Source: JAPYWM01 sp964489015 (GTDB lineage Bacteria; Bacteroidota; Bacteroidia; SpSt-205). From it: 53,061 bases of DNA. Position 1 is the first letter of the stretch. Each line of letters begins with the position of its first letter. Position numbers and translations under genes: made by a program. The notes under the pieces are model-generated. The model did not search any database and was not told the DNA's origin. It saw only the letters and a program-made list of their open reading frames with translations. Below are positions 7,596 through 15,261 of this stretch, one piece after another. Location: contig CAZAXD010000013.1 of assembly GCA_964489015.1 (NCBI GenBank), forward strand, positions 1-53,061, given 5' to 3'.

Positions 7596-9096
7596 AACCC
7601 AGGGCCCCACGCAGCTTTGCTTGTAGCCATTCTATGGGGAAATAAATCTGCCAAAAGCGCCGGATAGGCAGCTCTTTTTGCTGGTCGAGTTGCGCTAAAT
7701 GCTGGTAAAAGACATCGAGGGCAGCTTCTTCCGTAGCGAATTCCCCAGATAGGGCTTGCGAGGCAAACTGAAAGAAGACCTTTTCTAAGGGGCCTCGCGC
7801 ACCCTTTAGCCGCCGTAAGGTTCGGTAGACGTGAATAAGCGCCTGCCGCAAAAGATGCCTGTCGCGAGTGCTATAAGCCGCCAATAGCCGTATCACGAGG
7901 GCCGCTAGCAGAAGGTCCTTACGCCGAATCTCAAAGGCCCCTTGTTCAACCCGGTCTAGCACAGACAAAGTCTCCGCTGTGTGATCCGCTGCATACAAGT
8001 TAAATGCCAACAGGTAATAGCTCTGAAGCGCATAAGCAGGCGTCGTGCGCAAATAGGTGCGCTCGAGCCGCTCTAAGTATGCTTTATAGTCGGAGGCAAC
8101 CCGCTCAGGCTGCCCCATGGCAAAGGCCAGGTTAAGCTCATGAAAAACTAAGAGCCGCTCTCGCTGCAGGGCTAACAACCGACTCGAAGGACGCAAGTCC
8201 CGGAGTTTCTCTAAGACTCGCGTGGCTTCCTCGTACGCGCGACTCTCGGTGAGGCCAGAAAGGTAATTATTCAAGGAGAGAATATAACGTCCTTGCAAGT
8301 AAGGCAGCTTTTTCGGATAACGCTCCATCTTGTAGACAAGTAGACGCGTTAGCTCGAGAAAGCGATCCATGTCGCCTCTTAGTCGGGCTCTGAGGGCCTG
8401 GCCGGTGTCGTATACAAAATGAAGCGTGAGAGGCGCATCTAAGTCAGGAGCCTTGATACCGAGCCTTTCTACCTGCTGGTCTACGATCGCAATGCGCTCT
8501 GGTGAGAGGCTCTCCCCCTCTTCGAGAATAAGCTCTACGTAAAGGGCCGCTCCGTACCAGGTTCGCTCTAAGTCGGAAAGAATGTCCAGAATACGCTGAG
8601 TATACTTGTGCAGGGTTTCAGCTGTAAGGCCTTTTCCGCGCACGAGATTCATGCCCCAGATTTGCTTGAGAAGACCTAGCGTATGAAGCGCCAAATCAAA
8701 TTTCTCCTCAAAGACGGCTCGCTGATACAGACGGAGGAGCAATTTAGGTAGAGCGCTGAGAAAGCCCTTATACTGGAGGAACTCAGCTCGGCGCATGGCC
8801 TTAGCAAGCGCATGATCCGGAGAGTTGGTTTCGTAGTAAAAGGTTAGGGCTTCTAAAAGGCGCTCGTTGAGGTGGCGGGTGAGGGTGTCGAGCTTAGGAC
8901 TCTCGCGGAGTAAAATCTGCCGCACCGCACGCGGCGCTACGCGCCGTCGTCTTAGTTCGATAAGCTTGTCAAAGAGCTCCAGGTAGTACTTATCCCCGCT
9001 ATGAAAGTTTGAGAATCGCCTAAAGTAGCGCCGCTCCGGCACATCCATTCGGCTAATGAGTTGGTACGTAAAACGGAGACTATGCAAGTTAAGCAT
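7582..9096 (-). CDS. Conserved helical-repeat protein of unknown function
   Basis: 504 residues from ATG 9096, preferred over a TTG at 9111 because TACCTTGG sits four bases upstream. The protein is almost entirely amphipathic helices with many Leu, Arg and Glu residues and no signal peptide, which suggests a cytoplasmic TPR-like solenoid. The N-terminal pattern MDVPERRYFRRFSNFHSGDK followed by YLELFDKL resembles an uncharacterised Bacteroidota group whose members start with an S/D-x-x-E-K/R-R-Y-F motif; this is recollection, not a search result. No catalytic motif is visible. It lies between the Omp85 gene and the rlmD-like gene on the same strand. Confidence 0.75.
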   Translation of the reverse strand: MLNLHSLRFTYQLISRMDVPERRYFRRFSNFHSGDKYYLELFDKLIELRRRRVAPRAVRQILLRESPKLDTLTRHLNERLLEALTFYYETNSPDHALAKAMRRAEFLQYKGFLSALPKLLLRLYQRAVFEEKFDLALHTLGLLKQIWGMNLVRGKGLTAETLHKYTQRILDILSDLERTWYGAALYVELILEEGESLSPERIAIVDQQVERLGIKAPDLDAPLTLHFVYDTGQALRARLRGDMDRFLELTRLLVYKMERYPKKLPYLQGRYILSLNNYLSGLTESRAYEEATRVLEKLRDLRPSSRLLALQRERLLVFHELNLAFAMGQPERVASDYKAYLERLERTYLRTTPAYALQSYYLLAFNLYAADHTAETLSVLDRVEQGAFEIRRKDLLLAALVIRLLAAYSTRDRHLLRQALIHVYRTLRRLKGARGPLEKVFFQFASQALSGEFATEEAALDVFYQHLAQLDQQKELPIRRFWQIYFPIEWLQAKLRGALGYADR

Positions 9097-9100
9097 CGGG

Positions 9101-9108
9101 CCAAGGTA
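9101..9108 (-). promoter_or_regulatory. -7-like element TACCTTGG before the helical-repeat gene
   Basis: One mismatch to TAnnTTTG, followed by CCCG and ATG at 9096. The spacing is the same four bases as at the exact sites. Confidence 0.45.
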
Positions 9109-9132
9109 CAAAAAACTGCGAAAAACAAATTT

Positions 9133-10779
9133 TCAGAGATTAGTTAGCCACTCAAGGGCTACAAGGGTTCTACGCGGCTCAAACGGGTCTGGCAAGAGGC
9201 GAGCGAGCGTAAAGCTAATACGAAAAAGGCCGAGGGCGAGTCTCGTCTGCAGCGCAAAGCCCAATGCTTGCATGAGTCGCTGCTGATTAGGGTACAAGAT
9301 GAGTTGGCCGCCTTCACCGTAAAAGGCTAAAAAGTCTTCAGCCCCAAATCGTAAGCGAAGCTCAGGCCCGCCCTGAATGAAAAACGAAGCAGGTAGGGCA
9401 TTTTCTGGAAAGCCTCGCAGATCCGAAGGCCCGCCCAGGCGACGCAGTTCGTTTTCTGCATAAGTGGGACTCCAGAAACGATAGCCCTGGCCCCATAAAC
9501 GCCAAGTCAAAAGTCGACTTAGGCGCAGATACTTATCGATCGAGAGGCTAAGCTCCTGATAGCCTGATGTAGTAGGCAAGCGCTGATAGTCTAAAAGCGG
9601 TAAGCCCGGATTGGGGACATAGCCGCGACGGCCTTGCGTCCCGATTAGCTCGACGAGCCAACCGCGCTCGGGACTCGGTCGGAAGTCCCGGCTATCATAA
9701 CGCCACCCCAAAAAGACCCCCTGCCGCCGATAATCGAGATTGGGAGGCGGCGGCCATACCCACCGCCGATAGGGCTCTGTACTCAGTAAGCGCGAACTCG
9801 TCCCACGAAGCCCTCCCAGAACCGTATGCCGAGTCGTAAGCTGATAGGTGGCTTCTACCTCCCAGCCGCGTGTAAGAAATGACGTGTCCTGCCGAAGAAG
9901 TTGGAAACGCCCCCCTACCCCAAAGCTCCCCCCACCTATTTGGGGTAAGCGCAAACTCACCTGGAGCCGCTGACTCCCGCCCACAAGCTGATAGTAGCTA
10001 AGCTGCAGCACCTCGCCCAGCCGAAGCGGGCTTACCAGGTCAGCCTTGAGATCGCCCACGACTTGGGGGCGACTGGGATTGAGCGGATTAGTAGCCAAAG
10101 CCAGAGACCCTTCCAAACGGCTACTCTGGCGAGGCTTGAGCGGCACCTCAATCCATGCCAGCTGCTCAAAAAGCCAAAGCCGCGGCGTGTCTGCCAAGGT
10201 AGCATAGGGGTTTTGCGCCAAGCGCTGCGCAAGCGATTCCCAAGCAGTGCGATTGAGCGGACGATGCGGCCAAAGGCCCGTGATTTGATAAAACGAACGC
10301 CGGCTAGCAGGCCACCGCCCTTTGATGATGACGGTATCTAATAGCACACGGGCCCCACTCTCCACGCGCAGAAAGCCGATGACCCGCCTATCACCTACCC
10401 AGCCCAGCGAATCCCAAGCCGCGCAAGCAAGCAAATACCCAGCCTCCCCCATTGCTCGAAGCACGTCCTCCAGCACCACTTCTAGCAGAAGGGGCGTCAA
10501 GGGCCTCACTTCCCACGCCCTCAGTAGGCGCCAGGATACAATCCGCCGCGCAATAGAGTCCCCTACCATATGTAACCGGCTGAGCTGATACCGTTCGCCT
10601 ACCTCTCCGCTTTCTATAGAAGCCTCCAAGAAGCCGCATGCTATCAAAAAGCTATCGACTGCGGCGCCCCCCCGGAGCGTATCGGCCATGATTCGCCCGA
10701 GCTGAACCTGCTCTTGCGTCTGCAGCGCTCCCCACCAAGCACCAGAAGTAACCTGCGCTAAAAGCCAGGCCCAGACCAC
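9133..10779 (-). CDS. Omp85-family outer-membrane protein (BamA/TamA-like, D15 domain)
   Basis: 548 residues from GTG 10779 (a TTG at 10794 would add five). The N-terminal third has the helix-strand look of POTRA-like or passenger domains. The C-terminal half is a beta-barrel with typical surface-antigen D15 features: FLGWRYDSRDFRPSPERGW, and the barrel-lumen loop RRLGGPSDLRGFPENALP carrying the conserved RGF of Omp85 proteins. Members insert or translocate outer-membrane proteins or lipids. The hydrophobic MVWAWLLAQ start is a very short export signal, so the start is uncertain. It follows the PafA-like phosphatase gene by 27 bases. Confidence 0.82.
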   Translation of the reverse strand: MVWAWLLAQVTSGAWWGALQTQEQVQLGRIMADTLRGGAAVDSFLIACGFLEASIESGEVGERYQLSRLHMVGDSIARRIVSWRLLRAWEVRPLTPLLLEVVLEDVLRAMGEAGYLLACAAWDSLGWVGDRRVIGFLRVESGARVLLDTVIIKGRWPASRRSFYQITGLWPHRPLNRTAWESLAQRLAQNPYATLADTPRLWLFEQLAWIEVPLKPRQSSRLEGSLALATNPLNPSRPQVVGDLKADLVSPLRLGEVLQLSYYQLVGGSQRLQVSLRLPQIGGGSFGVGGRFQLLRQDTSFLTRGWEVEATYQLTTRHTVLGGLRGTSSRLLSTEPYRRWVWPPPPNLDYRRQGVFLGWRYDSRDFRPSPERGWLVELIGTQGRRGYVPNPGLPLLDYQRLPTTSGYQELSLSIDKYLRLSRLLTWRLWGQGYRFWSPTYAENELRRLGGPSDLRGFPENALPASFFIQGGPELRLRFGAEDFLAFYGEGGQLILYPNQQRLMQALGFALQTRLALGLFRISFTLARLLPDPFEPRRTLVALEWLTNL

Positions 10780-10783
10780 TAAA

Positions 10784-10791
10784 CAATTATA
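10784..10791 (-). promoter_or_regulatory. Weak -7-like element TATAATTG before the Omp85 gene
   Basis: One mismatch to TAnnTTTG, followed by TTTA and GTG at 10779. It could be an internal promoter of the kdsD-to-Omp85 gene string. Confidence 0.3.
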
Positions 10792-10806
10792 CAAAACGGA
10801 TTACAC

Positions 10807-12438
10807 TTAGGGACCCGAGGGCTCTTCTAAAAAGGTGCTCACTGGTACCCGCCACGCTTCGATTACAGCCTGGAGCGGGCCAGAGAAGGCCGCAGAAGGT
10901 AACGGCGTCCCCAGGATATACGCCAAGGTCGGGGCTATAGCCGTTACGGGTACAAACTCAAAATGCGTACTACTCCGAGCCCCGCGCCACCAGAAAATGA
11001 GCGGCACGTGCGTGTCGTAGGTCCATATGGTTCCATGGGTCGTCCCTGCTGTATACCCCTCACTTTCAATAAAGCCTGGCGGATAAATGACTACCACGTC
11101 CCCACCGCGCGCCGGGTAAAAGCCAGCTTGCAGCCGTGCAAACGGCAAATAGCTAGATCCTGGCCCTACCAACTCCTCCCGCGTATAGACCCCGATTAGG
11201 CCGTAGCGGTCTAATAAGTAATCCTTTAGCTGCCGAGCGGCTTGCTGGCGCAGCGAAAGGGGCAGCTTTGGTGAGAAGTAAAAAGATTGATTGAGGTAAG
11301 CCGCTATCAGGCGCACCGAGTCGGGCACCTCAAGGACGCCATGTAAAAGCGACTCCGCGCTACTGATGAGCGTAGTCTCAGGAAAGCGGCTAGCGGAAAC
11401 GCCATGGCTCGCGACACTCTCCGGCGTGGGCATGGCGCCGTGATCCGCCGTTAGAAACACCAGATAGCTCCCCGCTGGGAAACGCCGTTCTAAGAATCGA
11501 AAAAAGTCCGCTAACGCCTTGTCTAGCTGCTGGTAAGCATCCTCGATTTCACAACTTTCCGTTCCAAAGAGATGACCGATCAGGTCCGGAGAAGACAAGC
11601 TAATCGCTAAAAAATCTGGATGCGGATCCTTACCGAGTTCCTCGGACACGATAGCGGCTTTGGCTAGCTCCAGGGTGAGAACATTCCCAGCTGGCGTATA
11701 AGTCAAGTCCCGATAAGTGGTAGCCTGATGGGGAAAGGTAGCGCTAGACTCACTAGGAAATCTCCCCTCATACTCGGCTTGATCGATACAGGCATACTTA
11801 CGCGAGAGGCGCCACGGCTGCTTGAGGAGAGAATCAGGCAGGCGCTTGGCATTGAAAGCCTCGACCCAAGACGGGAGAGTCGGAACGTAATACGTGCTAG
11901 TAACCCAGTTGCCGCTTTCCGTGTCAAACCAGAGGGCTAAGTTCGCACTGCGGCCAGCTGGCAAGATGGCAGAGCGATCCTTCAGGGCGAGGCCGATGAC
12001 CTTGCCTTGATAACGCGTTGCATACCGCAGTTCGTCCGTAATAGTAGTAGACAGGAGCGTCCGGGGAGAACGGCGCGCATCGAACCAAGCCGTCCCCACC
12101 GGCGTCACCTTATTATCCTCGACGCAATAATAAGCGCGCTGGAGAGTTTTATCCCACCAGCTATTGGCACAAATGCCGTGATGGGCCGGTACGGCGCCAG
12201 TATAGATCGTAGCATGACCCGGCCCCGTATAAGTGGGGAAGTACGTGTAGTGTACGTTCCAGAAAACAATACCCTCTCGCAGAAGCCTTCCGAAGCCCTG
12301 GCTGCGCGGCGAAACGAAACGCCTCAGGTAGTCGGCACGCATCTGATCCACGACAAGCCCTATCACCAAACGCGGGAGCGTCTGCGCATAGCCGGCTAAT
12401 AGCCCTATCCCCCAAACTAAACACCTAATCATACGCAT
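10807..12438 (-). CDS. PafA-like alkaline phosphatase / type I phosphodiesterase
   Basis: 543 residues with an N-terminal signal peptide (MRMIRCLVWGIGLLAGYAQT). It belongs to the alkaline phosphatase superfamily of two-zinc enzymes. VVDQMRADYL supplies the first metal Asp. YTGPGHATIYTG holds the nucleophilic Thr/Ser region typical of the Bacteroidota PafA group, rather than the PhoA Ser context. Later metal-ligand motifs are SSPDLIGHLFG, LTADHGAMPTPESV and GTTHGTIW. It should hydrolyse phosphate monoesters in the periplasm. It starts 14 bases inside the 3' end of the 3-hydroxyacyl-CoA dehydrogenase gene and is probably co-transcribed with it. Confidence 0.9.
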   Translation of the reverse strand: MRMIRCLVWGIGLLAGYAQTLPRLVIGLVVDQMRADYLRRFVSPRSQGFGRLLREGIVFWNVHYTYFPTYTGPGHATIYTGAVPAHHGICANSWWDKTLQRAYYCVEDNKVTPVGTAWFDARRSPRTLLSTTITDELRYATRYQGKVIGLALKDRSAILPAGRSANLALWFDTESGNWVTSTYYVPTLPSWVEAFNAKRLPDSLLKQPWRLSRKYACIDQAEYEGRFPSESSATFPHQATTYRDLTYTPAGNVLTLELAKAAIVSEELGKDPHPDFLAISLSSPDLIGHLFGTESCEIEDAYQQLDKALADFFRFLERRFPAGSYLVFLTADHGAMPTPESVASHGVSASRFPETTLISSAESLLHGVLEVPDSVRLIAAYLNQSFYFSPKLPLSLRQQAARQLKDYLLDRYGLIGVYTREELVGPGSSYLPFARLQAGFYPARGGDVVVIYPPGFIESEGYTAGTTHGTIWTYDTHVPLIFWWRGARSSTHFEFVPVTAIAPTLAYILGTPLPSAAFSGPLQAVIEAWRVPVSTFLEEPSGP

Positions 12439-13201
12439 AAAAGCCCCTTTTGGTCTTGCGCCCCAGAAAGCCTGCAGCCACCTTTTGCGCTTGCAGCCAC
12501 GAGGGCCTAAAGCGAGGAGGCCGCCACAGGCCTTCCCATACCGCTTGTGTCACGGCATGATTGACATCAATCCCGATCAAGTCCATCAGCCGAAAAGGCC
12601 CCATGCGAAATCCGATCCCCTCCATCAGTTGATCAATGACCTCGATGGGCGTACCCCGCTCGGCCAAGCGGAGAGCTTCCACGTAATAAGGCCGTGCGAC
12701 CCGATTGACAATAAATCCAGGGTGATCCGGTGCTAGGATAGGCACCTTTTCGACTTGTCGCAAGGTCGTAAAGCTCTGCTCGACAAGCTCGGGCCTGGTA
12801 AAAGCCGTAGGAATCACCTCCACCAGCGGCAGCCGAGTAGCCGGATTGAAAAAATGCCAGCCCAAAAACTGCTCTCGATAAGGCAGTTCACGCGCTAGCT
12901 CATGGACAGACAAAGCCGAGGTATTGGTGGCCACGATGGTGTCACCCGTCAAATAGGGGCTCAGTTCTAGCAGGAGTTCGCGCTTGAGGGCCAGGTACTC
13001 GGGAACTGCTTCTAGGACGATAGTCGGAGCCTGAGCGGGGAAATCCGGTCCTACACTAAGGTTAGGGTACTTGTCGATAAGGGACTGCAGGGTCTTTAGC
13101 TGGGTCTGACTAATTTCCCGTATGAAGACCGTATAGCCCTTAGCGGCAAAGACTTCGGCGATGCCCCGCCCCATCGTTCCCCCGCCTAGCACCCAAAGCA
13201 T
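12425..13201 (-). CDS. 3-hydroxyacyl-CoA dehydrogenase, NAD-binding
   Basis: 258 residues, somewhat short for the roughly 280-residue Hbd/PaaH-type enzymes but carrying both domains. The Rossmann fold begins with VLGGGTMGRGIAEVFAAKG. The catalytic His is in GWHFFNPATRLPLVEVI, and the C-terminal dimerisation domain has GFIVNRVARPYYVEALRL and GFRMGPFRLMDLIGIDV. It oxidises 3-hydroxyacyl-CoA (or reduces acetoacetyl-CoA) in the cytoplasm. The gene follows manC by three bases, and TACCTTTA with GCCC precedes its ATG, one mismatch from the leaderless promoter pattern seen elsewhere. Confidence 0.93.
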   Translation of the reverse strand: MLWVLGGGTMGRGIAEVFAAKGYTVFIREISQTQLKTLQSLIDKYPNLSVGPDFPAQAPTIVLEAVPEYLALKRELLLELSPYLTGDTIVATNTSALSVHELARELPYREQFLGWHFFNPATRLPLVEVIPTAFTRPELVEQSFTTLRQVEKVPILAPDHPGFIVNRVARPYYVEALRLAERGTPIEVIDQLMEGIGFRMGPFRLMDLIGIDVNHAVTQAVWEGLWRPPRFRPSWLQAQKVAAGFLGRKTKRGFYAYD

Positions 13202-13204
13202 GGG

Positions 13205-14260
13205 CTAAAGGTAATTAGTTTTACCTTCGCTTTGAAGGCGACTCACGATGTGACGCACGTGCTGCTCCTGGGCCCTTGGCAAAATCAGCAGGGCATCACT
13301 CGTATCCAGCACAAACACGTCCGAGAGGCCTACTACGTAAATAAGACGCTGGGGACTCGTAGAGAGGATAAAACTATTGTGGACACCATCGGTGTAGACC
13401 TGGCCCCGACAGACGTTGCCATCTTGGTCATGGGCTGCTACCTGATAAACCGCTTCCCAGCTACCTAAATCCCACCAGCGAAAGTTTCCTTCGACAACAT
13501 AGGTCTCTGGATATTTCTCCATGATGGCGTAATCAAATGAGATAGCGGGACAGTGCTGGAGGCGCGCCTGCAACGCTTCCTCGGAAAGGGCCTCAGCGTC
13601 TGCCAAAAGCTCATAAATCTCCGGCGCATAAATCTGATAAGCTTTTCGCAGCGTATCGGCCTTGGCGATAAACATGCCACTATTCCAAAGGAAGTCACCG
13701 CTTTGTAAGAAGACCTCTGCCAGAGATTTAGAGGGCTTTTCGGTGAAGGTTTTCACTTTATAGCAGGGCCCTTGGTGCTCGGGTGCCTGGACATACTGAA
13801 TGTAGCCGTAGCCTGTATGCGGATGCGTAGGACGAATGCCCACGGTGTATATGCCCTGGCTAAGGTCGCATCGCTGAAAGATCTGACGCATAAGCTGACG
13901 AAAAGCATTTAAGTCCGGGACGTAATGATCAGCGGGTAAAATCCACAAGACCGCTTCAGGGTCCTCCGCATAGATGCGGCTGGTGGCCCAGAGAATAGCC
14001 GGGGCGGTATCCCGCTGAAGGGGCTCTAAAAGCAATCGCGCCGGAGAGATAGTCGGGAGATGCTCACCCAAGAGCTTTTCATGACGGCGGTGACCGACGA
14101 CCCAGAGCTGATCGGCTAGGCCTGTGGCCCGCTCATACGACAACTCTAGTAGCGAGTGTCCAGTGCCCAGGATGTCTAAAAACTGCTTGGGACGGCTGAC
14201 TCGGCTCACCGGCCAAAAACGCGTCCCCACACCACCCGCTAAAATGACAGCATGTATCAT
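13205..14260 (-). CDS. manC: Mannose-1-phosphate guanylyltransferase
   Basis: 351 residues: the nucleotidyltransferase part only, without the C-terminal phosphomannose isomerase cupin found in two-domain ManC proteins. The signature is AGGVGTRFWPVSRVSRPKQF near the N-terminus. PADHYV and FTEKPS follow, with FLWNSGMFIAKAD near the middle, all typical of GDP-mannose pyrophosphorylases. It makes GDP-mannose from mannose-1-phosphate and GTP for surface glycans. It overlaps kdsD by four bases (ATGA), so translation is probably coupled. Confidence 0.94.
   Translation of the reverse strand: MIHAVILAGGVGTRFWPVSRVSRPKQFLDILGTGHSLLELSYERATGLADQLWVVGHRRHEKLLGEHLPTISPARLLLEPLQRDTAPAILWATSRIYAEDPEAVLWILPADHYVPDLNAFRQLMRQIFQRCDLSQGIYTVGIRPTHPHTGYGYIQYVQAPEHQGPCYKVKTFTEKPSKSLAEVFLQSGDFLWNSGMFIAKADTLRKAYQIYAPEIYELLADAEALSEEALQARLQHCPAISFDYAIMEKYPETYVVEGNFRWWDLGSWEAVYQVAAHDQDGNVCRGQVYTDGVHNSFILSTSPQRLIYVVGLSDVFVLDTSDALLILPRAQEQHVRHIVSRLQSEGKTNYL
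13206..13213 (-). promoter_or_regulatory. Weak -7-like element TACCTTTA before the hydroxyacyl-CoA dehydrogenase gene
   Basis: One mismatch (last base) to TAnnTTTG, four bases from the ATG at 13201. It overlaps the manC stop codon (CTT TAG), so coding constraint could equally explain it. Confidence 0.25.
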
Positions 14261-15216
14261 CGGATGCCTTCCTTGAGGATGTCATGAAAGTGTATCATGC
14301 CGCAAGGTGTTTCCCCATCCAAGACAATAAGTTGCGAGACTTTATACTGCTGCATGAGGTGCAGGGCTTCATACGCTTTCTGGGTAGCTTGGATAGTTTT
14401 GGGATTGGGCGTAGCCAGGTCTGCGGCTAGTAGCGTAGCCAGGGTCTGCAGGTCGTGCTTTTCGAGGGCGCGACGGATATCGCCATCGGTGATGATACCT
14501 CTTAGAAGCGGGGCATCGGGAGCCATGACCGCGACAGCGCCTTTGCGGCCTTGCGTGATCTGGATAAGCACTTGTTGGATGGGCGCCTCTGGTAAAACAG
14601 CCGGCAGGTGCGAGTCCATTAGGTCGCGCACGAGCAGGGTCAGCCGTTTGCCCAAGGCACCCGCTGGATGGGTCGTCGCAAAGTCTGTAGCCGTAAATCC
14701 CCTGGCTTGCATGAGCGTAATGGCCAAGGCATCCCCAAAAGCCAAAGCTACCGTGGTAGAAGCCGTGGGCGTCAAATCATAAGGACAGGCTTCCTGCGGA
14801 ACAGACAAGTCCATAACCAGGTCTGCTTGCCGAGCCAGGGTGCTCTCGGGGTTCCCGACACAGGCTACCATGTACGTCTCACGCTGACGCAGCACCGGCA
14901 AGAGTGCCCGAATCTCTGGGGTTTCCCCACTCTTTGAAAAGACTAAAACCACATCACCAGGCTGCACAATGCCGATGTCCCCGTGCAGCGCCTCGGTAGC
15001 ATGAAGCCAGACTGCCGGCGTACCGACCGAATTGAGGGTTGCTACGATTTTTTTGGCAATATGGGCACTTTTGCCCACGCCAGTCAGTACAAGCTTATTA
15101 GGTACTGCTAGAATACGAGCGACGAGTACTTCGAAGCGCTCATCAAGGCTACGCATGAAGCGCTCTAAAGCTTCTATCTCTTTTTGCAGGACCCACTTGG
15201 CCGTATGCAGATACAT
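14257..15216 (-). CDS. kdsD: D-arabinose-5-phosphate isomerase (KdsD/KpsF)
   Basis: 319 residues from ATG 15216; the longer open frame to 15273 would read through the promoter. The N-terminal SIS sugar-isomerase domain has VGKSAHIAKKIVATLNSVG, HATEALHGDIG and FSKSGETPEI. Two C-terminal CBS domains follow (about residues 205-319; MDSHLPAVLPEAPIQQVL and RGIITDGDIRRALE). It converts ribulose-5-phosphate to arabinose-5-phosphate, the precursor of Kdo, so the organism probably makes a Kdo-containing lipopolysaccharide. It is the first gene of a five-gene minus-strand string running to the Omp85 gene. Confidence 0.95.
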   Translation of the reverse strand: MYLHTAKWVLQKEIEALERFMRSLDERFEVLVARILAVPNKLVLTGVGKSAHIAKKIVATLNSVGTPAVWLHATEALHGDIGIVQPGDVVLVFSKSGETPEIRALLPVLRQRETYMVACVGNPESTLARQADLVMDLSVPQEACPYDLTPTASTTVALAFGDALAITLMQARGFTATDFATTHPAGALGKRLTLLVRDLMDSHLPAVLPEAPIQQVLIQITQGRKGAVAVMAPDAPLLRGIITDGDIRRALEKHDLQTLATLLAADLATPNPKTIQATQKAYEALHLMQQYKVSQLIVLDGETPCGMIHFHDILKEGIR

Positions 15217-15225
15217 GAGTTTGCT

Positions 15226-15242
15226 TATCTTTGACAAAGGTA
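15226..15242. promoter_or_regulatory. Palindromic pair of divergent -7 elements between kdsD and recQ
   Basis: TATCTTTG (plus, 15226-15233) and TACCTTTG (minus, 15242 down to 15235) are separated by one A, giving a 17-base near-perfect palindrome. The plus element would drive recQ (28 bases to its ATG) and the minus element kdsD (18 bases to its ATG). Both therefore have short leaders, unlike the leaderless promoters elsewhere. Both polymerases cannot bind at once. Confidence 0.6.
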
Positions 15243-15261
15243 CACAAACTGCTTTGGGGGT

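Noticed and set aside
14297..14782. 161-codon open frame on the plus strand
   Set aside because: Antisense shadow of kdsD, rich in Ser, Arg and Ala as expected of reverse reading; no motif.
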